A stretch of 18,707 nt of DNA from JBBRTJ01 sp038244535 (GCA_038244535.1 JBBRTJ010000074.1:1-18707); one strand, 5' to 3'; numbered from the stretch's first letter, positions 1-7,379 are shown. The notes: generated by a model from the sequence alone, not told the origin. Made by a program: numbers and translations.

Positions 1-564
1 GACCTCGTTGAGGGTCGGCACATCGGTACCGACGGCGACCGTGAGCGTGGCCATTGCCGTGTTGACCTGCTCTTGCATCTTGGCCTGGTCGAGTTGGGAC
101 AGGAGCTTCTGGCGCTCACCCAGCTTGCGCTGCAGCGAAAGCGAGTTCTGCTGCACCGCCGCTTTGGCCTGATCGGCCGCTTGCGTCGCCTGCAGCGACA
201 GCGCCTTCAGGTCGTCGACGTCGTGCTCGATCTGCAACATCCGCGTGGCGAGCGACTCGGCGGCCGCCCCGAACTCGGTGGCCTTGCCGGTGTCGCCCTT
301 GGCGACGGCATCGGCCTGCATGATGAGGGCCTGACGGGTGTTGGCCGTGATCTTCTCGAGCTCCTCGAGGGACCGGTTCAGGCGCATCTCGGTCTGCTTC
401 TGGTTGGCGATGACGTTGCCGGCTTGGTCCCGGAGTCGCTGGTGCTGCTCCTTGGCCTCGGCGATCGCCTGCTCGAGCTGGACCTTGGGATCGGCCTTCT
501 CGTTGAAGCGCGCGTCCTGCTTCGCGACGAAGTACTTCCAGCGCTTCTTCAGTCCCTCGAACAT
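1..564 (-). CDS. pspA: PspA/IM30 (Vipp1) family membrane-stress protein, C-terminus cut by window edge
   Basis: The minus-strand frame opens at an ATG at 564 and is still open at base 1, giving the first 188 residues. The protein begins MFEGLKKRWKYFVAKQDARF, a typical PspA/IM30 amphipathic N-terminal helix, and continues as an almost uninterrupted charged and Gln/Ala-rich coiled coil (about residues 25-180) without membrane segments or signal peptide. Members of this family (known) bind the inner face of the cytoplasmic membrane, assemble into ESCRT-III-like polymers and protect membrane integrity under envelope stress. Full-length relatives are about 220-270 aa, so perhaps 40-80 residues lie outside the window. 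It follows a small PH-like gene and murJ on the same strand, an envelope-themed neighbourhood. A TAGGCT -10 six bases before the ATG suggests its own leaderless promoter. The exact subfamily cannot be told without the C-terminus. Confidence 0.9.
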   Translation of the reverse strand, partial: MFEGLKKRWKYFVAKQDARFNEKADPKVQLEQAIAEAKEQHQRLRDQAGNVIANQKQTEMRLNRSLEELEKITANTRQALIMQADAVAKGDTGKATEFGAAAESLATRMLQIEHDVDDLKALSLQATQAADQAKAAVQQNSLSLQRKLGERQKLLSQLDQAKMQEQVNTAMATLTVAVGTDVPTLNEV

Positions 565-570
565 GCGGGC

Positions 571-576
571 AGCCTA
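571..576 (-). promoter_or_regulatory. -10 element (TAGGCT) of pspA, predicted leaderless
   Basis: On the minus strand TAGGCT is followed by 6 nt (GCCCGC) and then the pspA ATG. With normal -10 geometry transcription would begin on or next to the A of the start codon. The same hexamer precedes proA. No convincing -35 is visible. Confidence 0.45.
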
Positions 577-620
577 CCGATGCCCTCCTCGTGGACGTGG
601 CCTCTGCCTGGTCGAGCCGG

Positions 621-992
621 TCAGCGGCGTCCGAGGCGTTCGCCGATGAACCATGCGATGTCGTGACGGGCCGGGGTCTGCAGCACGATCTGGGCGGGCC
701 GTTCGAGCGTCGTGTCGATCACCAAGACCTCATGGTCGCGGTAGACGACCCACAGCTGGCGGGCGCCCTTGCGCTGCTTGATCGTGTACCAGCCAGTGGC
801 GATGCAACCGGGGAAGTACGACCCGCCGGTGCGCCAGCCGAGCGTGGCGCGCGGCTCGGCCACCGGGACGACACGGGCGGCCGCGATGGCCTCGATCGGG
901 ATGGTGCAACGGTGGCAGAGCGCCGCCACGCGATCGAGTCCTGACAGGGTGATCGTCACTGCGTCGTCGGTGACCTCGACGTTCACAGCCAT
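621..992 (-). CDS. Small hypothetical protein, PH-domain-like
   Basis: 123-aa cytosolic protein beginning MAVNVEVTDDAVTITLSGLD. It has no signal peptide or membrane segment. The alternating hydrophobic pattern, the central glycine-rich GWRTGGSYFPGCIATGWY stretch (about residues 52-69), then KQRKGARQLWVVYRDHEVLV and a final amphipathic helix (ARHDIAWFIGERL) resemble short bacterial PH-like domains found as stand-alone proteins in actinobacteria. This is a fold-level impression from the pattern, not a family assignment, and no catalytic residues can be named. It lies between murJ and pspA on the same strand, 56 bp before pspA. It could be a membrane-proximal binding protein, but function is unknown. 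The start is supported by a TAGCGT -10 seven bases before the ATG. Confidence 0.75.
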   Translation of the reverse strand: MAVNVEVTDDAVTITLSGLDRVAALCHRCTIPIEAIAAARVVPVAEPRATLGWRTGGSYFPGCIATGWYTIKQRKGARQLWVVYRDHEVLVIDTTLERPAQIVLQTPARHDIAWFIGERLGRR

Positions 993-999
993 GAGCGAA

Positions 1000-1005
1000 A
1001 CGCTA
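1000..1005 (-). promoter_or_regulatory. -10 element (TAGCGT) of the PH-like gene, predicted leaderless
   Basis: On the minus strand TAGCGT is followed by 7 nt (TTCGCTC) and the ATG at 992. The identical hexamer precedes the histidine phosphatase and phosphotransferase genes in this window. No ribosome-binding site fits in the short leader. Confidence 0.45.
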
Positions 1006-1088
1006 GGGCCGCGGTCGATGAAGTGGGGCGCGGCCGGAGGCGCACGTGGGCCGAGAGGAGCGTTGGCGGCGCTCTGGGTCGCCGACGC

Positions 1089-2738
1089 TCATCTCGGGGC
1101 GGGCTCGGCCGTCGGTCGAAGAGCAGCCGCGAGGGACCGGAGCTCGTCGGGGGCGAACGCCAGCACCCCGCAGGCGTAGACGGCGACCAGCGAGGTGGTC
1201 CCGGCCAGGACCGTGGTCACCGCGCCCCAGCCGCTCTGGCTGCCAACGCGATCGACGATCAGCCAGGCGAACCCTGCGGCCACGACGGTGGCCAGCGTGA
1301 GGCGGACGAGGCCTTCGGCCAGCGGACCGAGGCGGAGCCCGCCCACCCGCCGCGCGAGCACGATGAGGGCCAGTGTCGCCGAGATGAAGTAGGCGATCGA
1401 GAAGCTGGCGGCGATCCCGACGACCCCGTACGGTCCGACGAGCACGAGGGCGAACACGATGTTGATGGCGTTCTCGATCACGTTCAGCATGAACGGCGTC
1501 TTGGTGTCCTGGCGCGCGTAGAAGCCCCGCAGCACGAACAGGTAGGCGGAGTAGGCGAAGAGCCCGATGGCGAACGCGACGAGGACGTCGGCAGTGGCGG
1601 TGACCGCGTCCGCGCTGAAGGCCCCGTGCTCGAGCAGCGCGGCCACGAGCGGGCGGGCGAGCACCACGTAGAGCGCCGACGCGGGCAGCGTCGCCAGCGC
1701 AATGGCCCGCAAGCCGAGCGCCAGCTTGTCGTCGAACCCCTGCTGGTCACCGCGCAGCGCGGCGAGGGACAGCCCGGGCTGGAACGTCGTCATGATCGAC
1801 ACCGCCAGCAGCCCGTGGGGGAGCTGGAAGAACAAGAACGCGGCCTGGTAGGCGGTCACGCCACCGGACCCGGGCTCGGCCAGGATCGTGGCTACGAGCA
1901 ACGCGATCTGGTTCGAAACGACGTACCCGATGGTCCAGCCCGACAGCAGCAGCACTCGCTTGACGGCAGGGTGGCGGACGTTCGGGCGGAACCGCAGCCT
2001 GATGCCGGCACGCCGCATGGCCGGCCACAGGGCAAGCGTCATCACCACGATCCCCGCAGTGGTGCCGACTCCGAGGAACCAGATGAGCCCAGGGTCGGCG
2101 AGCGCGCTGGTGAGCGAGATGGGCTGATCAAAGCGCGAGGCGACGATGAGGAGCACGGCGATGACCACGAGGTTGTTGAGCACCGGGGCCCACGCAGGGG
2201 CGAAGAACTCGTGGTGGGCGTTGAGCACCGCCGACCAGAGCGCGCTCAGCCCGTAGAAGAAGATCTGGGGGAGGAACAGCAGTGCGAGCTTCGTGGCCAC
2301 GTCGCGGAGCTGCCCGGCGTCGACCCCGCCACCGGTGTTCACCGTGTAGAGCCCGATGATCAGCGGGGCGGCCAACGTCCCGATCACGGTCAGGATGGCG
2401 AGGAGCACTGCAGCGACGCTCACGACGGCGTCGGTGCCGGCGGGGTCGTCGCGCTCGATCTGCTCGGTGAAGATCGGCACCAGCGTCGCGGTGAGGATCC
2501 CGCCCAGGATCAGCTCGTAGACGATGTTCGGCGAGTTGTTGGCCGTGTTGTACGCGTCGGCCACCGCGGTGCGCCCGAGGGCGTACAGCAGCGCCACGAG
2601 CTTCACGAAGCCGGTGATGCGACTGACGGCGGTACCGGTCGCCACCCAGACGTTGGCCCGCAGCAGCCCCCCGCGCCTGACCTCGGTCACCGCGCCGACA
2701 GGCGGCGTACCGGGGTGGGGAGCGCCATGGCCGGGCAT
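1089..2738 (-). CDS. murJ: MurJ/MviN lipid II flippase
   Basis: 549-aa polytopic membrane protein. After a short Pro/Gly-rich N-terminus it shows RANVWVATGTAVSRITGFVK, the conserved first helix of MurJ, and then a series of hydrophobic segments consistent with about 14 helices (for example LLFLPQIFFYGLSALWSAVL, the SGWTIGYVVSNQIALLVATI stretch and YSAYLFVLRGFYARQDTKTP). MurJ (known) flips lipid-linked peptidoglycan precursor across the cytoplasmic membrane. It ends right after the helices, so it lacks the pseudokinase extension of mycobacterial MurJ. The frame stays open upstream to 3080, but that part is antisense to proA and is not MurJ-like. I chose the ATG at 2738, 16 bp from the proA start. 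An ATG at 2756 and a GTG at 2690 are alternatives. The gene is divergent from proA and leads the minus-strand envelope group. Confidence 0.93.
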   Translation of the reverse strand: MPGHGAPHPGTPPVGAVTEVRRGGLLRANVWVATGTAVSRITGFVKLVALLYALGRTAVADAYNTANNSPNIVYELILGGILTATLVPIFTEQIERDDPAGTDAVVSVAAVLLAILTVIGTLAAPLIIGLYTVNTGGGVDAGQLRDVATKLALLFLPQIFFYGLSALWSAVLNAHHEFFAPAWAPVLNNLVVIAVLLIVASRFDQPISLTSALADPGLIWFLGVGTTAGIVVMTLALWPAMRRAGIRLRFRPNVRHPAVKRVLLLSGWTIGYVVSNQIALLVATILAEPGSGGVTAYQAAFLFFQLPHGLLAVSIMTTFQPGLSLAALRGDQQGFDDKLALGLRAIALATLPASALYVVLARPLVAALLEHGAFSADAVTATADVLVAFAIGLFAYSAYLFVLRGFYARQDTKTPFMLNVIENAINIVFALVLVGPYGVVGIAASFSIAYFISATLALIVLARRVGGLRLGPLAEGLVRLTLATVVAAGFAWLIVDRVGSQSGWGAVTTVLAGTTSLVAVYACGVLAFAPDELRSLAAALRPTAEPAPR

Positions 2739-2740
2739 CG

Positions 2741-2746
2741 TAGGCT
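2741..2746 (+). promoter_or_regulatory. -10 element (TAGGCT) of proA, predicted leaderless
   Basis: TAGGCT is followed by 8 nt (cgcgtccc) and the proA ATG. The TA step also starts TACGAT on the opposite strand, which runs into the chosen murJ ATG. If that reverse hexamer is used, murJ translation must start further in, for example at the GTG at 2690. Confidence 0.4.
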
Positions 2747-2754
2747 CGCGTCCC

Positions 2755-4002
2755 ATGACCGATACGCCCATCGCTGCGCTCGGCCGTCGGGCCAAGGTGG
2801 CATCACGTGTGCTCGCCACCGCCTCGACCGCAGCTAAGGACTCGGCTCTCCTTGCCGCGGCCGAGCTCCTGGTGCAGCGCACCGACGAGGTGCTCGCCGC
2901 CAACCAGGTCGATGTCGAGCGAGCAGAGCGCTCCGAGGTCAGCGCCACCGTGATCGATCGCCTCCGGCTCACGCCGGCCCGGGTCGAGTCGATGGCCGCG
3001 GGGTTGCGCAAGGTGGCCGTGCTGCCCGACCCGGTCGGCGAGGTCATCGGTGGATGGGTGCGGCCCAACGGCTTGCGCATCCGTCAGGTGCGGGTACCGC
3101 TCGGGGTCGTGGCGATCATCTACGAGAACCGCCCCAACGTCACCAGCGACGCGTTTGGTCTGTGCCTCAAGTCGGGGAACGCCGCCTTCCTCAGGGGCTC
3201 GTCGGGTGCGATCAGCTCCAACCAGGCGATCGCGGCGATCCTGCGCGACGGCATCGCCAAGGCCGGCCTCCCCGAGGACGCGCTCGTCCTGGTCGAGGAC
3301 ACCACTCGCCAGGGGGCGGTCGAGTTCATGCGCCTGCGTGAGTCGATCGACTGCCTTATCCCTCGTGGTGGTCCATCGCTGATCGCATCGATCCTCGAAA
3401 ACGCCACCGTGCCGTACGTGATCGACGGTGACGGCAACTGCCACGTCTTCGTCGATGCCACGGCGAACCTGTCGAGCGCCGTCGACATCATCGTGAACGC
3501 CAAGATGCAGCGGCCGAGCGTGTGCAACGCCGCCGAGACCCTGCTCGTCCACCGTGCCATCGCCCGCCCGTTCCTGAACCGGGCCGTACCCGCGCTCGAC
3601 GGTGTCGAGCTCGTCGGCGACGACGCGGCTCGCGAGCTGTGTCCGTCGATGGGGGCGGCGACCGACGCCGATTGGGCGACGGAGTTCCTCGATCTGAAGC
3701 TGGCGGTGCGTGTCGTCGACTCCCTCGACGAGGCCATCGAGCACATCGGGCGCTACGGCTCGGGCCACTCCGAGGCGATCATCACCGGTTCGGTCGAATC
3801 GGCTCGGCGCTTCACCACCGAGGTCGATGCCGCCGCCGTGCTCGTCAACGCGTCGACCCGCTTCGTCGATGGTGAGGAGTTCGGCTTCGGGGCCGAGATC
3901 GGCATCAGCACCCAGAAGCTGCACGCGCGCGGACCGATGGGGCTGCGCGAGCTGACCACCGGCAAGTACATCGTCGAGGGCACCGGCCACGTCCGATCCT
4001 GA
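2755..4002 (+). CDS. proA: Gamma-glutamyl phosphate reductase (proline biosynthesis)
   Basis: 415-aa soluble enzyme of the aldehyde dehydrogenase superfamily. It reduces L-glutamyl 5-phosphate with NADPH to glutamate semialdehyde, the second step of proline synthesis. Visible signatures are the N-terminal RRAKVASRVLATASTAAKDS helix, VPLGVVAIIYENRPNVTSDA (about residues 114-133), the KSGNAAFLRG block, VPYVIDGDGNCHVFVD, and MQRPSVCNAAETLLVH with the catalytic cysteine at about residue 257. The C-terminus ARGPMGLRELTTGKYIVEG is typical of ProA. Length is normal for the family. The start is the ATG at 2755, just after a TAGGCT -10 element. The frame is open further upstream, but that part is antisense to murJ. 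The partner kinase proB is not in the window. A 64-bp gap with its own promoter separates it from the MoxR gene. Confidence 0.97.
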   Translation: MTDTPIAALGRRAKVASRVLATASTAAKDSALLAAAELLVQRTDEVLAANQVDVERAERSEVSATVIDRLRLTPARVESMAAGLRKVAVLPDPVGEVIGGWVRPNGLRIRQVRVPLGVVAIIYENRPNVTSDAFGLCLKSGNAAFLRGSSGAISSNQAIAAILRDGIAKAGLPEDALVLVEDTTRQGAVEFMRLRESIDCLIPRGGPSLIASILENATVPYVIDGDGNCHVFVDATANLSSAVDIIVNAKMQRPSVCNAAETLLVHRAIARPFLNRAVPALDGVELVGDDAARELCPSMGAATDADWATEFLDLKLAVRVVDSLDEAIEHIGRYGSGHSEAIITGSVESARRFTTEVDAAAVLVNASTRFVDGEEFGFGAEIGISTQKLHARGPMGLRELTTGKYIVEGTGHVRS

Positions 4003-4027
4003 CCGGTCCACGTGGTCGCAGAACCGA

Positions 4028-4043
4028 TTGACCGACGGGTCAA
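4028..4043. promoter_or_regulatory. Perfect inverted repeat TTGACC-N4-GGTCAA overlapping the -35 of the MoxR gene
   Basis: TTGACC (4028-4033), spacer GACG and GGTCAA (4038-4043) form a perfect 16-bp dyad. TTGACC is also the best -35 candidate for the TACGGT -10 at 4053, with a 19-bp spacer. A dimeric regulator binding here would cover the -35. The factor is unknown. Confidence 0.4.
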
Positions 4044-4052
4044 GCGCGCTGG

Positions 4053-4058
4053 TACGGT
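4053..4058 (+). promoter_or_regulatory. -10 element (TACGGT) of the MoxR-VWA operon
   Basis: TACGGT is followed by 8 nt (cgcccgcc) and the ATG at 4067. A TTGACC -35 candidate lies 19 bp upstream. This is the best-formed promoter in the window, and the spacing predicts a leader of only 0-3 nt. The same hexamer at the same spacing precedes the SURF1 gene. Confidence 0.55.
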
Positions 4059-4066
4059 CGCCCGCC

Positions 4067-4945
4067 ATGGCCTACCGATTCGACGCCGTCTCTGATGTCC
4101 GCCAGGGGTTGCAGGACGTCCACTACCTCGCCGACGACGGGATCTCCGGGGTGGTGTTCCTCGCCGACCGACTGCAGAAGCCGGTCCTGGTCGAGGGTCC
4201 CGCCGGCACCGGCAAGACCCAGCTCGCCAAGAGCGTGGCCGAGATGACCGGCGCTCGCCTGATCCGCCTCCAGTGCTACGAAGGCCTCGACGAGAGCAAG
4301 GCCCTGTACGAGTGGAACTACAAGAAGCAGTTGCTGCGCATCCAGGCCGACCGCGGTGCTGAGGGCTGGAACGACATGCACGACGACATCTTCAGCGAGG
4401 AGTTCCTCCTCACCCGGCCGCTCCTCGAGGCCATCAGGGCCAAGGACCCGGTCGTGCTGCTGATCGACGAGGTCGATCGCGTCGAGGTCGAGACCGAGGC
4501 GCTCCTGCTCGAGATCCTGTCCGACTACCAGGTGTCGATCCCCGAACTGGGCACGGTCGAGGCCACGCAGATCCCGCTCGTGTTCCTGACCTCGAACAAC
4601 ACGCGCGAGCTGAGCGAGGCGCTCAAGCGCCGCTGCCTCTACCTCCACGTCGACTACCCGACGATGGAGCGTGAGAAGCAGATCGTGCTCACCAAGGTGC
4701 CGGGCGTGACCGAGAACCTGGCCGACCAGATCGCTCGGATCGTGCGCTCGATCCGTCAGATCGACCTGAAGAAGGCCCCGTCGGTCTCTGAGACCATCGA
4801 CTGGGCCCGGACCCTCGTGCTGCTCGGCATCGACACCATCGATGCTCAGCAGGCCAAAGAGACGCTCCACATCCTGCTCAAGTACCAGAGCGACATCGCC
4901 AAGGCGGCCAAGGAGCTCTCGGTCGACGCGGCGACGAAGAAGTAG
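4067..4945 (+). CDS. MoxR-family AAA+ ATPase, CoxD-like
   Basis: 292-aa cytosolic ATPase. Walker A is GPAGTGKT (44-51), Walker B is VVLLIDEVD with D134/E135, sensor 1 is LVFLTSNN (171-178), and a candidate arginine finger lies in LKRRC (187-190). The AAA+ core is followed by the short helical lid of MoxR proteins. MoxR ATPases (known) work with VWA-domain partners as chaperones that mature or insert metal cofactors into enzyme complexes; CoxD does this for the copper-molybdenum site of CO dehydrogenase. The next gene, 11 bp downstream, is exactly such a VWA partner. No CO dehydrogenase structural gene is in the window, so the client is unknown. Start chosen at the ATG at 4067 because of the TACGGT promoter; a frame-open ATG at 4028 would place the -35 inside the gene. 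Confidence 0.93.
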   Translation: MAYRFDAVSDVRQGLQDVHYLADDGISGVVFLADRLQKPVLVEGPAGTGKTQLAKSVAEMTGARLIRLQCYEGLDESKALYEWNYKKQLLRIQADRGAEGWNDMHDDIFSEEFLLTRPLLEAIRAKDPVVLLIDEVDRVEVETEALLLEILSDYQVSIPELGTVEATQIPLVFLTSNNTRELSEALKRRCLYLHVDYPTMEREKQIVLTKVPGVTENLADQIARIVRSIRQIDLKKAPSVSETIDWARTLVLLGIDTIDAQQAKETLHILLKYQSDIAKAAKELSVDAATKK

Positions 4946-4956
4946 GGCGGCCCACC

Positions 4957-6387
4957 GTGCTCGATCTGCTCGGGGGCTTCATCCAAGAGCTGCGGGCGGC
5001 TGGGTTGCCGGTGTCGCTCACCGAGAACCTCGACGCGATGGAAGCCGTCACCCACATCCCGATCGAGGACCGCGAGGCGTTCAAGTACGCGCTCGGCGCC
5101 ACGCTCGTCAAGAACAACGCCCACTGGCGGTCGTTCGAGACGGTGTTCGAGGTCTACTTCAGCCTGCGCGGGCCGCAGTACGAGTTGAAGGAAGGCGAGA
5201 GCGCCGACGACTTCTGGCGCGAGATGCAGGACCAGCTCCGTCAGGGCGAAGGCAAGGGCGGCGCCGGATCGATGGACTCGCTCACCCCCGAGGAGCTGAT
5301 GCACCTCCTGTACCAGGCGCTGATGAACGGCGACCAGGGCCTGATGCGGGCCCTGGCCCGTCAGGCCGTCAACCGCTACGCCGGCATGGAGCCCGGTCGC
5401 CCGGTGGGGGGCACGTACTACCTGTACCGCACGCTGCGAAACCTCGACCTCGACGCGATGATGGCCAAGCTCATGGAGGCCAGCCGCGAGCAGGTCGGAG
5501 GTGAGCTGACCGCGCTCGAGGAGCGACTTGAGACCGATGAGTTCTCCGAGCGGATCGAGAACTTCAAGAAGGAGATCGAGGCCGAGATCCGGCGCCGGCT
5601 CGTGGCCGACCGCGGTGTCGAGGCCATGGCCAAGACGCTGCGCAAGCCGCTGCCCGAGGATGTCGACTTCATGCACGCCAGCCGTGACGAGCTGGCATCG
5701 CTGCGCAAGGCGCTGCAACCGCTGACCCGCAAGCTTGCTGCCCGCCTGGCTCGTAAGCGCCGTCACGGTCGCAAAGGTCCGCTCGACTTCCGCAGCACCG
5801 TACGCCACAGCCTGAGCTACGGCGGCGTGCCGGCCGAACCGAAGTTCAAGTACCCGAGACCCTCGAAGCCCGAGCTCATGGTGGTGGCCGACATCTCCGG
5901 TTCGGTCGCGGCTTTTGCGAGGTTCACCCTCCATCTCGTGTACGCCATCTCGGGGCAGTTCTCCAAGGTCCGTGCCTTCGTGTTCATCGACGGCATCGAC
6001 GAGGTCACCGAGTACTTCAAGGGCGTCGAGGACATCACCGAGGCGATCCACCGCGTCAACACCGAGGCCGACGTGGTGTGGGTCGACGGTCACAGCGACT
6101 ACGGCCACGCCTTCGAGGTGTTCTGGGAGCGTTACGGCAAGGACGTGGGTCCGAAGACCACGGTGCTGCTCCTCGGCGACGCCCGCAACAACTACCACGC
6201 CGCCCAGGGCTGGGTCGTGAGGGAGATCCGCCAGAAGGCGCGCCACGTCTACTGGCTCAACCCGGAGCCCAGGTCGTACTGGAACACGGGCGACTCGATC
6301 GTCGGCGAGTACGGCACGCACACCGATGGCGTCTACGAGTGCCGCAACCTGCGCCAGCTCGAGGCCTTCGTCGAGAAGCTCGCCTGA
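4957..6387 (+). CDS. VWA-domain protein, CoxE-like partner of the MoxR ATPase
   Basis: 476-aa soluble protein with a GTG start after an AGGGCGG ribosome-binding-like sequence, 11 bp behind the MoxR stop. Residues 1-300 are helical and charged, with a basic stretch RKLAARLARKRRHGRKGP (about 268-285). Residues 307-476 form a von Willebrand factor A domain with the metal-ion-dependent adhesion site DISGS (312-316) and a later TTVLLLGDARNNY strand. This is the layout of CoxE-type proteins (known), which act with CoxD-like ATPases in maturation of metal enzymes, classically CO dehydrogenase. Together with the upstream gene it forms a two-gene operon. Without coxMSL nearby I cannot say which enzyme it serves. 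A 199-bp stretch with a 9-bp stem hairpin follows. Confidence 0.9.
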   Translation: MLDLLGGFIQELRAAGLPVSLTENLDAMEAVTHIPIEDREAFKYALGATLVKNNAHWRSFETVFEVYFSLRGPQYELKEGESADDFWREMQDQLRQGEGKGGAGSMDSLTPEELMHLLYQALMNGDQGLMRALARQAVNRYAGMEPGRPVGGTYYLYRTLRNLDLDAMMAKLMEASREQVGGELTALEERLETDEFSERIENFKKEIEAEIRRRLVADRGVEAMAKTLRKPLPEDVDFMHASRDELASLRKALQPLTRKLAARLARKRRHGRKGPLDFRSTVRHSLSYGGVPAEPKFKYPRPSKPELMVVADISGSVAAFARFTLHLVYAISGQFSKVRAFVFIDGIDEVTEYFKGVEDITEAIHRVNTEADVVWVDGHSDYGHAFEVFWERYGKDVGPKTTVLLLGDARNNYHAAQGWVVREIRQKARHVYWLNPEPRSYWNTGDSIVGEYGTHTDGVYECRNLRQLEAFVEKLA

Positions 6388-6522
6388 CCAACGACGCCCG
6401 CGGGGCTCATCGTCAACTCCTCGAGCTGTGTCGTGTTCGATACAGACTGCGCCACTTCGGTGCGAGACGATCGTGCTGCGAGCAAGGATGGCTCCGGAGT
6501 GCGGGAACCTGCACGGCGGATG

Positions 6523-6552
6523 GGGTCGGGGGGCAAGCGGGCACCCCGACCC
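6523..6552. terminator. Candidate bidirectional terminator hairpin between the VWA gene and the Crp/Fnr gene
   Basis: GGGTCGGGG (6523-6531) and CCCCGACCC (6544-6552) form a perfect 9-bp GC-rich stem with a 12-nt loop. It sits between two convergent genes, 35 nt beyond the regulator's stop and 135 nt beyond the VWA stop. There is no T-tract on either side. The rest of the 199-bp gap (6388-6586) shows nothing recognisable. Confidence 0.5.
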
Positions 6553-6586
6553 TTCCCGTGCCTGGTCGGCCGTGCGGCTGGTCGGC

Positions 6587-7240
6587 TCAGCGCAGCAGCC
6601 GGCCCAGCGCCGCTTCATCGACGACGGTGACCCGTCCACGGCCGAGCGTGATGGCCCCGGCTTCGACGGCGAGCTGCAGGGCGCGGTTGGCCGTGGGCCG
6701 AGTGGTGCCAGCCATCGTGGCCAGCTCCTCCTGGGTCATGGGGATGGTGACGGTGATCCCTCCATCCCCATAGACCTCGATGAGCTCACGGATGCGGTGG
6801 AGCACGCGTGTCTCGGCCGGGCAGTACAGCGCCTCGATGACGCGATCGGTCAGGCGGACGACCTGCATGGCCAGGAGCGCGGTGAGGAGTCGTTCGACCG
6901 AAGGCTGACGGTGGCGGAGCTCGTCGAAGCGGTCACGGTGGAGCGCCAAGGTCTCGACGGGTTCGAGGGCGACGATGCTCGCGGTGCGCCGCTGGCCGCC
7001 GTGGAGCAAGGCCTGGACCCCGAAGGACTGCCCGATGGACAGCACAGCGAGGGTGGCGATCTCGCCCATGGGAGTGGTGACCTGCACGGCCACCTTCCCT
7101 TTGGCGAGCAAGTGGAGCGAATCGCCCACGTCACCTTCTCGGATGATCGTGTCGCCCTTTCGGAACCGACGGCGCGTGCTCGCCGCGAGCACAGACCGTT
7201 GCTCGTCCTCGTTCAGCCCGCCCAGGAGATCCCACTTCAT
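6587..7240 (-). CDS. Crp/Fnr-family transcriptional regulator
   Basis: 217-aa protein. Residues about 8-115 form a cyclic-nucleotide-binding-type beta roll (FRKGDTIIREGDVGDSLHLL, then VLSIGQSFGVQALLHGGQRR); 118-145 is the dimerisation helix; about 150-205 is a winged helix-turn-helix (MTQEELATMAGTTRPTANRA, then AITLGRGRVTVVD). The phosphate-binding cassette is poor (FGVQALLHGGQRRTAS instead of FGE-x-A-L-x(4)-RTA), so the ligand need not be cAMP. The cysteine pattern of an Fnr iron-sulfur cluster is absent. It is transcribed away from the small repeat-peptide gene 7380-7541, so the shared 139-bp region may carry its target. A TACGAT -10 nine bases before the ATG is overlapped by a dyad (7255-7270), suggesting autoregulation. 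Confidence 0.9.
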   Translation of the reverse strand: MKWDLLGGLNEDEQRSVLAASTRRRFRKGDTIIREGDVGDSLHLLAKGKVAVQVTTPMGEIATLAVLSIGQSFGVQALLHGGQRRTASIVALEPVETLALHRDRFDELRHRQPSVERLLTALLAMQVVRLTDRVIEALYCPAETRVLHRIRELIEVYGDGGITVTIPMTQEELATMAGTTRPTANRALQLAVEAGAITLGRGRVTVVDEAALGRLLR

Positions 7241-7249
7241 CCAGCTCGG

Positions 7250-7255
7250 ATCGTA
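7250..7255 (-). promoter_or_regulatory. -10 element (TACGAT) of the Crp/Fnr gene, predicted leaderless
   Basis: On the minus strand TACGAT is followed by 9 nt (CCGAGCTGG) and the ATG at 7240. The dyad 7255-7270 begins on the first base of this hexamer and fills most of the spacer towards the -35. Confidence 0.45.
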
Positions 7256-7270
7256 GGTGTTGTGTCACCT
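7255..7270. promoter_or_regulatory. Candidate operator AGGTG-N6-CACCT at the Crp/Fnr gene promoter
   Basis: AGGTG (7255-7259), a 6-bp spacer and CACCT (7266-7270) form a perfect dyad with the 5-6-5 geometry known for Crp/Fnr-type sites (TGTGA-N6-TCACA). It touches the -10 of the regulator's own gene and lies about 110 bp upstream of the divergent peptide gene. Assigning it to this regulator is inference. Confidence 0.35.
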
Positions 7271-7335
7271 CCGATACGCACCAAGCGTCGTGGTGGCGAC
7301 GGACGGGCCCGGCCCGCTCGGTCATGATGATTCCA

Positions 7336-7356
7336 GCCGGCCCGAGGGGTGCCGGC
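7336..7356 (+). promoter_or_regulatory. Hairpin in the 5' region of the repeat-peptide gene
   Basis: GCCGGC (7336-7341) and GCCGGC (7351-7356) can pair into a 6-bp stem with a 9-nt loop. It ends 8 nt before the GGAAAGG ribosome-binding site (7365-7371) of the peptide gene, so it may stabilise the leader or affect translation. It could also be chance in GC-rich DNA. Confidence 0.3.
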
Positions 7357-7379
7357 CCGTCAGTGGAAAGGTGACCGAC

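Noticed and set aside
1058..1074. GAGCG-N7-CGCTC hairpin about 15 nt after the murJ stop, as a terminator.
   Set aside because: A 5-bp stem without a T-tract is common by chance in DNA this GC-rich.
1023..2837. Very long open frame (about 600 codons) on the plus strand, antisense to murJ.
   Set aside because: The translation is rich in Arg, Gly, Glu and His without domains, and it is opposite a clear MurJ. Such frames are a by-product of high third-position GC.
2803..4068. 421-codon minus-strand frame opposite proA.
   Set aside because: It mirrors proA, which has full family signatures, and its own translation is low-complexity with no recognisable fold.
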